Positions 1-5,028 of a DNA stretch of 6,790 nt are shown here, one piece after another. The DNA is from an uncultured Campylobacter sp. (GTDB taxonomy: Bacteria; Campylobacterota; Campylobacteria; Campylobacterales; Campylobacteraceae), in NCBI RefSeq assembly GCF_937949835.1, contig NZ_CALEDC010000356.1, positions 1 through 6,790 of the forward strand, read 5' to 3'. The notes below the pieces were generated by a model. That model saw only the letters and a list, made by a program, of their open reading frames with translations, was not told where the DNA came from and ran no database searches. Position 1 is the stretch's first letter, and every line of letters begins with the position of its first letter. A program made the position numbers and the translations under genes.

Positions 1-118
1 TCCAATGCCGTATTGAATCTATTATTTTATAAAACAGAGCGAAAAGCGAAATTTTGTATAAATTACACTCGAAAATTTGACGGATTCTCGCGCAAACCGG
101 CTCGAAATTCCGCCCTGT
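1..118. other. spacer downstream of dapF
   Basis: This is non-coding sequence after the dapF stop codon. I see no convincing terminator with a T-run. There is only a weak pairing of TTTATA (27-32) with TATAAA (56-61). The part nearest dapF carries one copy of a 23-nt repeat, listed separately. The next gene lies outside the window. Confidence 0.5.
74..96. repeat. 23-nt dispersed repeat, copy 1
   Basis: The segment matches 2138-2160 at 20 of 23 positions. The pattern is AATTT, one variable base, ACG, two variable bases, then the invariant 12-mer TTCTCGCGCAAA (85-96). It lies just downstream of the dapF stop codon. Copy 2 lies just downstream of the coaE stop codon, in the same orientation. 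Confidence 0.5.
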
Positions 119-997
119 CTACTCCACATATCCGATAAATTCGCCATCGAAAGTATGCCTAACGTCGCCGCGAAAGTAAATTTTACCTCCATCTCCTAAG
201 CGCAAATTTAGCGTTTCGCCGCTTGCAGGTATCACGCGGATGTCGGGAACTAGCCCCATATTTTCGACGCCTGCGATGAAGCATGCCGCCATTCCTGTAC
301 CGCATGCAAGCGTTTCTGCCTCTACGCCACGCTCAAAGGTGCGCACCTTTAAAATTTTGCTTGCGAGGCGACTTTGAACTAACGCATAATTAACGTTAGC
401 GTTATACTTTTCGCGCAGATCGCGGGCCAGCACGGCGTCAAACTCATTTAAATCACTAACAAAAGTTACCAAATGCGGCACTCCTGTGTTATAAAAATAC
501 CACGTTAGCCCTGCCTCCTCAAAGCTCTCGCCAAGGCGTTTAGGACGAGTTAACATTACCTCGACGTTAGCTACTAACGCGTGAGCATTAGGACGCAGAT
601 TAAAAATCTCGCCAAAGCTTACATTGCGTAGCTCGCCTCGCATGCTCTCGCTCAAATTTCCGCCGAAAATACCGAAAATTTCGCCGCTAATTACGCCTGC
701 GCCGCTTAGGAATTTCATACTCTGCGCGGCCAAAAAATTCTCATACGCATACATGCATACCGCGCGCGAGCCGTTGCCGCACATATCGGCGCTGCTGCCG
801 TCGCTATTATAAAATTCCCACTCGAAATTTATCCCCTCGATACCGTTAAATTTCGGTAGCACGACGATGAGGCCGTCAGCGCCCACCCCATCACGCCTAT
901 CACATAGCTCGCGCGCTAGCTTAGATCTATCCGCCTTAACCGAATCCGTAAAGATCACGAAATCATTTCCGCTCGCATTATATTTTGAAATTTTCAT
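119..997 (-). CDS. dapF: diaminopimelate epimerase DapF
   Basis: DapF interconverts LL- and meso-diaminopimelate in the cytoplasm, the last epimerisation before lysine and peptidoglycan synthesis. The 292-residue product has the family's two-base architecture. The N-terminal substrate motif NASGNDF is at residues 7-13. The first catalytic cysteine is C73 in DMCGNGSRA, and the second is C232 in ETLACGTGMA after the ERG segment (222-224). NTGVPHLV at 170-177 corresponds to the conserved NPH region. ATG is chosen because GAGG (1004-1007) lies 6 nt upstream. The protein is longer than E. coli DapF (274), the extra length being between C73 and the VPH motif (about residues 100-160). That is also where GCGTTAGT repeats occur in the DNA. 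It lies downstream of the Sel1 gene on the same strand, 177 bp away, so it may have its own promoter; TATAAG at 1057-1062 on the minus strand is a weak candidate. Confidence 0.95.
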   Translation of the reverse strand: MKISKYNASGNDFVIFTDSVKADRSKLARELCDRRDGVGADGLIVVLPKFNGIEGINFEWEFYNSDGSSADMCGNGSRAVCMYAYENFLAAQSMKFLSGAGVISGEIFGIFGGNLSESMRGELRNVSFGEIFNLRPNAHALVANVEVMLTRPKRLGESFEEAGLTWYFYNTGVPHLVTFVSDLNEFDAVLARDLREKYNANVNYALVQSRLASKILKVRTFERGVEAETLACGTGMAACFIAGVENMGLVPDIRVIPASGETLNLRLGDGGKIYFRGDVRHTFDGEFIGYVE

Positions 998-1023
998 TAT
1001 CTACCTCGCAAATTTTTAAAATT

Positions 1024-1043
1024 ACTAACGCTCACTAACGCTT
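1024..1043. repeat. tandem 10-bp repeat ACTAACGCTY, part of a scattered GCGTTAGT family
   Basis: Two head-to-tail 10-mers differ at one base: ACTAACGCTC (1024-1033) and ACTAACGCTT (1034-1043). The core ACTAACGC (GCGTTAGT on the dapF coding strand) recurs in the same orientation inside dapF at 378-385 and 573-580. ACTAACGT is at 1113-1120, and CGTTAG in the other orientation is at 394-399, 503-508 and 565-570. I saw no copies in the rest of the window. Confidence 0.5.
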
Positions 1044-1070
1044 TATTAAAATTTTACTTATATCTAAATT

Positions 1071-1085
1071 TAAGCGTATCGCTTA
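1071..1085. other. small hairpin between the Sel1 gene and dapF
   Basis: TAAGCG and CGCTTA form a perfect 6-bp stem around a 3-nt loop (TAT). No T-run follows directly on either strand, so an intrinsic terminator for the Sel1 gene is possible but weak. Confidence 0.3.
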
Positions 1086-1174
1086 TTCCTAGGCTTTACT
1101 AAGACTCAATTTACTAACGTATCTTCTTTCGTGAGCCCATTTTGTTATGCGTTTTTCGCGCTTGATGTTAGAGC

Positions 1175-2095
1175 CTACCTCATAGCCTTTAAATGCTCGC
1201 AAGCATCAAATCTTCCGAACTTACAAGCCTTTTCATAAAACTCGCGCGCCCTCTTTTTATCTTTCGCTACGCCCCAGCCCTTTTCGTATTGATACGCTAA
1301 ATTTGAGCAGGCTAGCGGCTCATCGCTTTTCTCGCACGCTTCGCTAAAATACTTCGCAGCAAGCGCGTGATCCTTTTGCCCGCCGTCGCCCTTAAAATAC
1401 GTAACGCCTAAATTTACGCACGAATCCACGTGTCCTTGCTCGCAAGCCCTCGTAAAAAATATCCTAGCCCTGTCCGCGTCTTTTTTCACGCCTTCGCCGA
1501 GAACGTAGCTAAGCCCTAGGTTATGGCACGCCTCTACCTGCCCCATTTTGCAAGCCTTGATCAAAAGCTCGATCGCCTTTTTCACGTCGGGATAGACGCC
1601 GAGCCCCTTTTTATAGTTGTATGCAAGGCTCGCGCACCCCTCGCTGCTGTTTTTCTTGCAGGCATCGCTGAAAAGCTCATTCGCCCTCTTGCGATCCTGC
1701 GCCACCCCCTGCCCGTCGTTGTAGAGCAGCCCCAAATAGACGCAGCCCTTCTGCTCGCCGAGCTTGCACGCTCTGTCGTAATAGCGCGCGGCCTGCCTGA
1801 AGCTTCTATTTGAGTCGTATGCATAGCCCAAATTTGCGCAATCCAGCGCGTTTTCCTCGCCGCCTGCGTCGCAGTTGCGCTGTAGCTCATTTATCACGCG
1901 GTTTAGTTTTTTACAATCCATCTCGCTCCCCGCGGCGCAGCCCTTTCTTAGATCGTCGATCTCCGCCGCAGCGCCCGTCGCAAACAGCGCGGAGAGCAAA
2001 ACCGCTCGCGCCGTAAATTTCAACCGCTCTTTAAGCGGCGTGTTTTTAAAATTTTGAAATTTAGCGCCCTTTTGGGCGCGACTACCGATCCTCAT
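1175..2095 (-). CDS. secreted cysteine-rich Sel1-repeat (Hcp-like) protein
   Basis: This is a tandem alpha/alpha-hairpin repeat protein of 306 residues from the chosen ATG. Repeats of the form A-x-x-Y/F-x-x-A-C-x7-C-x-x-L-G/A-x-x-Y run from about residue 75 to the end. Cysteine pairs eight or nine residues apart recur with a 36-37 residue period (C110/118, 146/154, 182/190, 218/226, 254/263, 291/299). With C53/61 and C75/86 there are 16 cysteines. This spacing is the hallmark of Helicobacter Hcp proteins, in which each helix hairpin is closed by a disulfide; some bind penicillin derivatives. A hydrophobic stretch ending GAAA (residues 30-44) before EIDD looks like a signal peptide, so the protein should be periplasmic or secreted. 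The ATG at 2095 is preferred because AAGGAG lies 6 nt upstream. A GTG (2134) and an ATG (2122) upstream lack such a site. A TTG at 2023 would give a more ordinary signal peptide. The ligand is unknown. Confidence 0.85.
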   Translation of the reverse strand: MRIGSRAQKGAKFQNFKNTPLKERLKFTARAVLLSALFATGAAAEIDDLRKGCAAGSEMDCKKLNRVINELQRNCDAGGEENALDCANLGYAYDSNRSFRQAARYYDRACKLGEQKGCVYLGLLYNDGQGVAQDRKRANELFSDACKKNSSEGCASLAYNYKKGLGVYPDVKKAIELLIKACKMGQVEACHNLGLSYVLGEGVKKDADRARIFFTRACEQGHVDSCVNLGVTYFKGDGGQKDHALAAKYFSEACEKSDEPLACSNLAYQYEKGWGVAKDKKRAREFYEKACKFGRFDACEHLKAMR

Positions 2096-2101
2096 CGCCC
2101 T

Positions 2102-2107
2102 CTCCTT
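2102..2107 (-). promoter_or_regulatory. ribosome binding site deciding the Sel1-protein start
   Basis: On the minus strand the sequence is AAGGAG, 6 nt before the ATG at 2095-2093. It lies inside the longer open frame beginning at GTG 2134, which argues that the longer frame is not the translated one. Confidence 0.65.
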
Positions 2108-2137
2108 TATTTTTAGTCTCATTTTAATTCGCACAGA

Positions 2138-2160
2138 AATTTTACGAGTTCTCGCGCAAA
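2138..2160. repeat. 23-nt dispersed repeat, copy 2
   Basis: This is the partner of 74-96 (20 of 23 identical, 12-mer TTCTCGCGCAAA shared). It begins 4 nt after the coaE stop codon and fills most of the spacer to the Sel1 gene. CGAGAACTCG (minus strand) inside it can form a 4-bp stem, too weak for a terminator on its own. Confidence 0.5.
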
Positions 2161-2163
2161 GGG

Positions 2164-2838
2164 CTAAATTTTATCTTTTAGCTCTTTTAAAAATCTCTCC
2201 ACCGCGGCCTTAAGCGCGGCAAGATCACTTCCGTTATCTATCACAAAGTCCGCCATAGCGCGCTTTTGTTCTATGTCCATTTGCAGCTCCACGCGGTGCT
2301 TTGCGGCGGCATGATCGAGCCCGTTTCGCTTCATCACGCGCGCGATCAGCGTATCTTTAGGCGCATAAACGACCGCCACTTTATCGAAAAACTCATACCT
2401 CTTGCCCTCAAAAAATAGCGGAATATCAACGAAATAAAGCTTTCCTTTCGCCTCCAAAGCCTGCGCCTGCGATAAAATTTCAGCCGTTATCTTCGGATGC
2501 AGCAGCGCTTCTAGCTTTGCAAGCTCAGCAGGGTTTTTAAACACTAGCTCGCCTAGCTTTTTTCGGTCCACCGAGGCGCACGAATCGGTCAAAATTTTCT
2601 CATTCCCGCTAGCTTTAAATTCCGCGTGCGAGTCCAAATTTTCGGCCTGCGCGTCTTTTTGCACGACGTATTGCGCGCCGAAAATTTCAGCTACCTGCGC
2701 GGTGCAGCGATCTAAAACGCAATGCGAAATCTTATCGGCATCGATGATCTCAAATCCGCGATCACGAAGCAGCTCGCAAACCGCGCTCTTACCGCTACCG
2801 ATGCTGCCCGTGATGACGATCGCGTGTTTAAATTTCAA
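2164..2838 (-). CDS. coaE: dephospho-CoA kinase CoaE
   Basis: CoaE phosphorylates the 3'-hydroxyl of dephospho-CoA with ATP, the last step of coenzyme A synthesis, in the cytoplasm. The 224-residue P-loop kinase has Walker A GSIGSGKS (residues 11-18), the DAD motif (33-35), DRKKLGELVF (91-100), LLHP (112-115), the DIPLFFE strand (138-144) and DFVIDN near the C-terminus (197-202). Compared with E. coli CoaE (206 residues) there is an extra segment of roughly 25 residues at about 62-88, between the FGA segment and DRKKL. The start is a TTG (2838-2836), supported by AAAGG 6 nt upstream and by the P-loop lying at the expected distance; no ATG is available nearby. It is first in the minus-strand group, divergent from purM, and the Sel1 gene follows after 68 nt. 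Confidence 0.93.
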   Translation of the reverse strand: MKFKHAIVITGSIGSGKSAVCELLRDRGFEIIDADKISHCVLDRCTAQVAEIFGAQYVVQKDAQAENLDSHAEFKASGNEKILTDSCASVDRKKLGELVFKNPAELAKLEALLHPKITAEILSQAQALEAKGKLYFVDIPLFFEGKRYEFFDKVAVVYAPKDTLIARVMKRNGLDHAAAKHRVELQMDIEQKRAMADFVIDNGSDLAALKAAVERFLKELKDKI

Positions 2839-2844
2839 GGTGAG

Positions 2845-2849
2845 CCTTT
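2845..2849 (-). promoter_or_regulatory. ribosome binding site for the TTG start of coaE
   Basis: AAAGG on the minus strand lies 6 nt before TTG (2838-2836). It supports this non-ATG start. Confidence 0.6.
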
Positions 2850-2899
2850 ATAGCGTTTTTATTCGATTTTAGCTAAAATTTGTAAAATTATACCATCTT

Positions 2900-2904
2900 G
2901 GAGG
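2900..2904 (+). promoter_or_regulatory. ribosome binding site for the TTG start of purM
   Basis: GGAGG lies 7 nt before TTG at 2912-2914. It is a near-perfect Shine-Dalgarno sequence and supports the non-ATG start. Confidence 0.75.
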
Positions 2905-2911
2905 ATAAAAT

Positions 2912-3895
2912 TTGATAAGCTACAAAGACGCGGGCGTCGATATAGACGCGGGAAATGAGTTCGTAGAGGCGATAAAACCGTTCGTCAAAGCGACGCAAAC
3001 TCCGCACGTTTTAGGCGGTATCGGATCGTTTTCGGGTGCGGTAAGGCTGCCTGCTGGCTACAAAAAGCCCGCGATCCTAGGCGCTACCGACGGCGTGGGC
3101 ACAAAATTGCGACTCGCGATCGACGCACGCAAATTTGAGGGCGTCGGCCAAGACCTCGTCGCAATGTGCGTGAATGATCTCATCTGCAACTTCGCCGAGC
3201 CGCTGTTTTTCCTCGACTACTACGCGACGGCGAAGCTTGAGACCCGTGACGCCAAAGAGGTCGTAAAAAGTATCGCCGAGGGCTGCAAACTAGCCCGCTG
3301 CGCGCTAATCGGCGGTGAAACGGCGGAGATGCCCTCGATGTATGAAAAGGGCGACTTCGACCTTGCAGGCTTTGCCGTGGGTATCGCCGAAGAGGACGAG
3401 ATCGACCGCAGCAAATTTGTGCGCGAAGGCGACGTACTCATCGCGCTTCCTAGCAGCGGCCTGCACTCAAACGGCTTCTCGCTCGCGCGCAAAGTGATCG
3501 CCGAGCTAGGGCTGAAATTTGACGAGAAAATCGGCGGTCGCGCGCTCATCGACGTGCTTTTGGAGCCGACCAGGATTTACGTCGGCGACTTTTTAAATTT
3601 AAAAGACAAGATCCACGCGCTCGCGCATATCACGGGCGGCGGCATCGTGGAAAATCTACCGCGCGTATTCCCTGAGGGGCTGGGTGCAAAGATCGAGCAT
3701 GCCGTAATCTGCACGCCTGAGATCTTTAAAATCATCGCGCAAAAGGTGGAGCCCGCCGAGATGATGAGGACGTTTAACATGGGCGTCGGTATGATAGTCG
3801 TAGCGCCGAAAGAAAACGCGGATTTCGTACTAGCAAACACCGATGGCTACGTCATCGGCGAGATCGTAAAAGGCGAAGGCGTGCAGTTTGCGTAA
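2912..3895 (+). CDS. purM: phosphoribosylformylglycinamidine cyclo-ligase (AIR synthase) PurM
   Basis: PurM closes the imidazole ring of FGAM to form aminoimidazole ribotide with ATP, step five of purine synthesis, in the cytoplasm. The 327-residue protein shows the family order. SYKDAGVDI at the N-terminus (3-11) is followed by ATDGVGTKL (58-66) and GQDLVAMCVNDL (79-90). Next come GGETAEMPSMY (134-144), DLAGFAVG (150-157), LPSSGLHSNGFSLAR (179-193) and HITGGG (239-244). Its length is slightly below the 345 residues of E. coli PurM. S142 stands where many relatives have glycine in EMPGMY, probably a harmless change. The start is TTG with GGAGG 7 nt upstream. The gene is rich in GC compared with the DNA beyond it, stands divergent to coaE, and is followed after 5 nt by a hairpin terminator, so it is likely transcribed alone. 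Confidence 0.96.
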   Translation: MISYKDAGVDIDAGNEFVEAIKPFVKATQTPHVLGGIGSFSGAVRLPAGYKKPAILGATDGVGTKLRLAIDARKFEGVGQDLVAMCVNDLICNFAEPLFFLDYYATAKLETRDAKEVVKSIAEGCKLARCALIGGETAEMPSMYEKGDFDLAGFAVGIAEEDEIDRSKFVREGDVLIALPSSGLHSNGFSLARKVIAELGLKFDEKIGGRALIDVLLEPTRIYVGDFLNLKDKIHALAHITGGGIVENLPRVFPEGLGAKIEHAVICTPEIFKIIAQKVEPAEMMRTFNMGVGMIVVAPKENADFVLANTDGYVIGEIVKGEGVQFA

Positions 3896-3900
3896 ATTTG

Positions 3901-3925
3901 AAGCGGTAAAATTTGCCGCTTTTTG
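3901..3925 (+). terminator. intrinsic terminator of purM
   Basis: AAGCGG (3901-3906) pairs with CCGCTT (3916-3921) in a 6-bp stem, with one further wobble pair and a short AT-rich loop, followed by a T-run at 3920-3924. It begins 5 nt after the purM stop codon. Confidence 0.7.
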
Positions 3926-3977
3926 CCAAGGCAGAATTTATGTTTAGACTAAATTTTAAAGCAGGTATCTTTTAATT

Positions 3978-4193
3978 TTATTCGCTGCTTTGTAAATTTT
4001 CTTTACAAGCTGTCGCCAACCTATAATTATTATCTATACGCATTACGCTTTCTATCTAAAGTACAATTTTTGTCCATGCCGCCAACACCTGTAAAAGCTT
4101 GTTCTCTAATATAGGAGCTATATAATCTAAATATCCATATTGCTCACAAAGATAAAAGTCATGAATAAAATTACCGTAAATTTTAAAATTTTA
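3978..4193 (-). pseudogene. decayed reading frame, product not recognised
   Basis: The minus frame from 4190 down runs 44 sense codons to a TAG at 4056-4058, then 25 more to TAA at 3978-3980. There is also a TAA at 4191-4193 at its upper end. In DNA this rich in A and T, more stops would be expected by chance. The predicted peptide has protein-like features: an aromatic-rich start, then an amphipathic stretch with APILENKLLQ and LAAWTKIVL, then RLATACKENLQ. I see no start codon with a ribosome site and cannot name a family. It may be a real relic or just a fortunate open stretch. Confidence 0.25.
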
Positions 4194-4241
4194 TCGGCGA
4201 GTATTGGTAAAATAATACTCCTGATATTCTATGTTTTCTAC

Positions 4242-4370
4242 TTAAAATTTAACATTCACATTGTACACAAGCTCAAATGCCCTACCGCGCCCTACGTCGT
4301 TATTGCATAAGTACATGTTCAAGCTCCCATGTCCTTTTCCTATATTTATTACTAGAAACCTTAGCTTCAT
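4242..4370 (-). pseudogene. possible C-terminal remnant of a TonB-dependent outer-membrane receptor
   Basis: A short open frame ends with the peptide DVGRGRAFELVYNVNVKF before TAA at 4242-4244. A GRxF/Y segment followed by alternating residues and a terminal phenylalanine is how the last beta-strand of TonB-dependent receptors normally ends, so the TAA may be the gene's original stop. The open part reaches only to an ATG at 4370, which lies inside the arm of the palindrome at 4362-4399. Beyond it a stop at 4389-4391 closes the frame. Only about 20-30 residues carry any family resemblance. The call rests on a remembered motif and needs a database search. Confidence 0.3.
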
Positions 4371-4399
4371 AATTTTGTTAATACAAAATTATGAAGCTA
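4362..4399. repeat. perfect 17-bp inverted repeat with a 4-nt loop
   Basis: TAGCTTCATAATTTTGT (4362-4378) and its exact reverse complement ACAAAATTATGAAGCTA (4383-4399) flank a TAAT loop. The stem has no mismatch. Neither side is followed by a T-run, so a normal intrinsic terminator is unlikely, though it could stop or protect the ATPase/nuclease transcript, whose last stop codon is 84 nt upstream. A mobile-element end or insertion junction is also possible. Confidence 0.75.
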
Positions 4400-4470
4400 C
4401 CGCACCCAAGAAAGGTATATTTGCAATGGGCGACTCTAAAAGTGAGATGAGCTTGAATTTTAGTAAGGAT

Positions 4471-4496
4471 AAAAGTCGGGTTTTAGACAATCCGAC
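4471..4496 (-). terminator. weak intrinsic terminator at the end of the ATPase/nuclease operon
   Basis: On the minus strand GTCGG (4496-4492) pairs with CCGAC (4479-4475) across a 12-nt loop that contains the TAA stop codon, and TTTT (4474-4471) follows. The 5-bp stem is short, so efficiency is uncertain. Confidence 0.4.
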
Positions 4497-5028
4497 CATC
4501 AACTGCAGTCTTCAAAAAGTTATCAAATTTATCTTTATCGAAAATATCTGCTTGAAAAAAATACAGTTTGTTATATCCATATAAGTCAAATTGTTTGCAT
4601 TTGGGTAAATTTGCATCACTGCTTAAATTTTTAGCAATATTTATGTCACCATTTTTGTCTTTATTATAAATTAATATGAATTTGAGTTTATTTTTTAAAT
4701 CCGAAACTTTTTCATCTAGAATAGTCAACAATACCAAGACGCTACTAAAAATTTTATCGCATATATCTTTTTTTGTATTACTATCTATATTTCCATTTTT
4801 AAACTCTAAAAAGATAAGATTCTCGTTCTGCAACATTAATCCATCAACTGATTTTGGCGGTTTAATATCATATTTATTACTAAATTTTTCTTTTACTTTA
4901 TCAAAATTATACGCTTCAAGTTCAGACTCAGACATATACTCATCGTTACTTTCATCATAAGAGATATCTTTTACTGTTTCTTTTGTTTCGTTAAATTCAT
5001 CAAAACTATCAAATCTCATGGATCTCAT
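4483..5028 (-). CDS. small putative PD-(D/E)XK nuclease-like partner of the ATPase
   Basis: I do not recognise this 181-residue protein as a named family. Its N-terminus (1-40) is acidic. A helix-like segment (about 42-53) leads to SVDGLMLQNENLIFLEFKNG (60-79). There D62, E75 and K77 have the D-x12-E-x-K layout of a PD-(D/E)XK nuclease core. A helix-like stretch (85-104) and a hydrophobic strand KFILIYN (116-122) follow, as in that fold, and E36 or E38 could be the extra helix glutamate. The C-terminal part (146-175) is aromatic and hydrophilic. There is no signal peptide or clear membrane segment, so it should be cytoplasmic. The first ATG (5028) overlaps the ATPase gene by 20 nt; a second ATG three codons on (5019) overlaps by 11. 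AGAAG abuts the first ATG, so the second is spaced better. Either way it is translationally coupled to the ATPase and is probably its effector. The nuclease activity is inferred from pattern only. Confidence 0.6.
   Translation of the reverse strand: MRSMRFDSFDEFNETKETVKDISYDESNDEYMSESELEAYNFDKVKEKFSNKYDIKPPKSVDGLMLQNENLIFLEFKNGNIDSNTKKDICDKIFSSVLVLLTILDEKVSDLKNKLKFILIYNKDKNGDINIAKNLSSDANLPKCKQFDLYGYNKLYFFQADIFDKDKFDNFLKTAVDGRIV

Larger units (their letters stand above)
2839..2911. promoter_or_regulatory. divergent coaE/purM promoter region
   Basis: These 73 bp must carry the promoters of both genes. On the minus strand a perfect TATAAT (2887-2892) would start coaE transcription near 2880, with a leader of about 42 nt. 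On the plus strand TAAAAT occurs at 2874-2879 and 2883-2888, either of which could serve purM. The candidate -10 boxes overlap, so the two promoters may compete. Clear -35 boxes are not visible, as is usual for Campylobacter sigma-70 promoters. Confidence 0.5.
3926..4482. other. AT-rich 557-bp region with gene remnants and a palindrome
   Basis: No intact gene is visible between the purM terminator and the stop of the putative nuclease gene. GC is about one third in a sampled line, far below purM. It contains two decayed minus-strand reading frames, a perfect 17-bp inverted repeat, a 7-bp stem (GAGTATT 4199-4205 with AATACTC 4214-4220) and a looser 7-bp stem (AAAGCAG 3958-3964 with CTGCTTT 3985-3991). 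Confidence 0.6.

Noticed and set aside
624..812. Plus-strand open frame inside dapF
   Set aside because: It is antisense to dapF, which has both catalytic cysteines; there is no independent evidence.
1523..1813. Plus-strand open frame inside the Sel1-repeat gene
   Set aside because: It is antisense to a gene with a clear 36-residue cysteine repeat, and arises from its codon pattern. The same applies to the frames at 1582-1890, 1810-2016 and 1875-2057.
1175..2134. Longer Sel1-protein frame from GTG at 2134
   Set aside because: There is no ribosome site before GTG 2134 or ATG 2122, while AAGGAG stands 6 nt before ATG 2095.
3220..3549. Minus-strand open frame inside purM
   Set aside because: It is opposite a well-conserved purM; serine- and proline-rich antisense products are typical of GC-richer genes. 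The frames at 3315-3497 and 3577-3840 are rejected for the same reason.
4362..4399. CRISPR repeat
   Set aside because: It is a single palindrome without repeated units or spacers.
4261..4584. Plus-strand open frame of 107 codons across the palindrome
   Set aside because: It begins with TTG lacking a ribosome site and runs antisense into the nuclease gene. The part at 4390-4490 (APKKGIFAMGDSKSE and following) looks mildly protein-like and might be another relic, but I could not support it.
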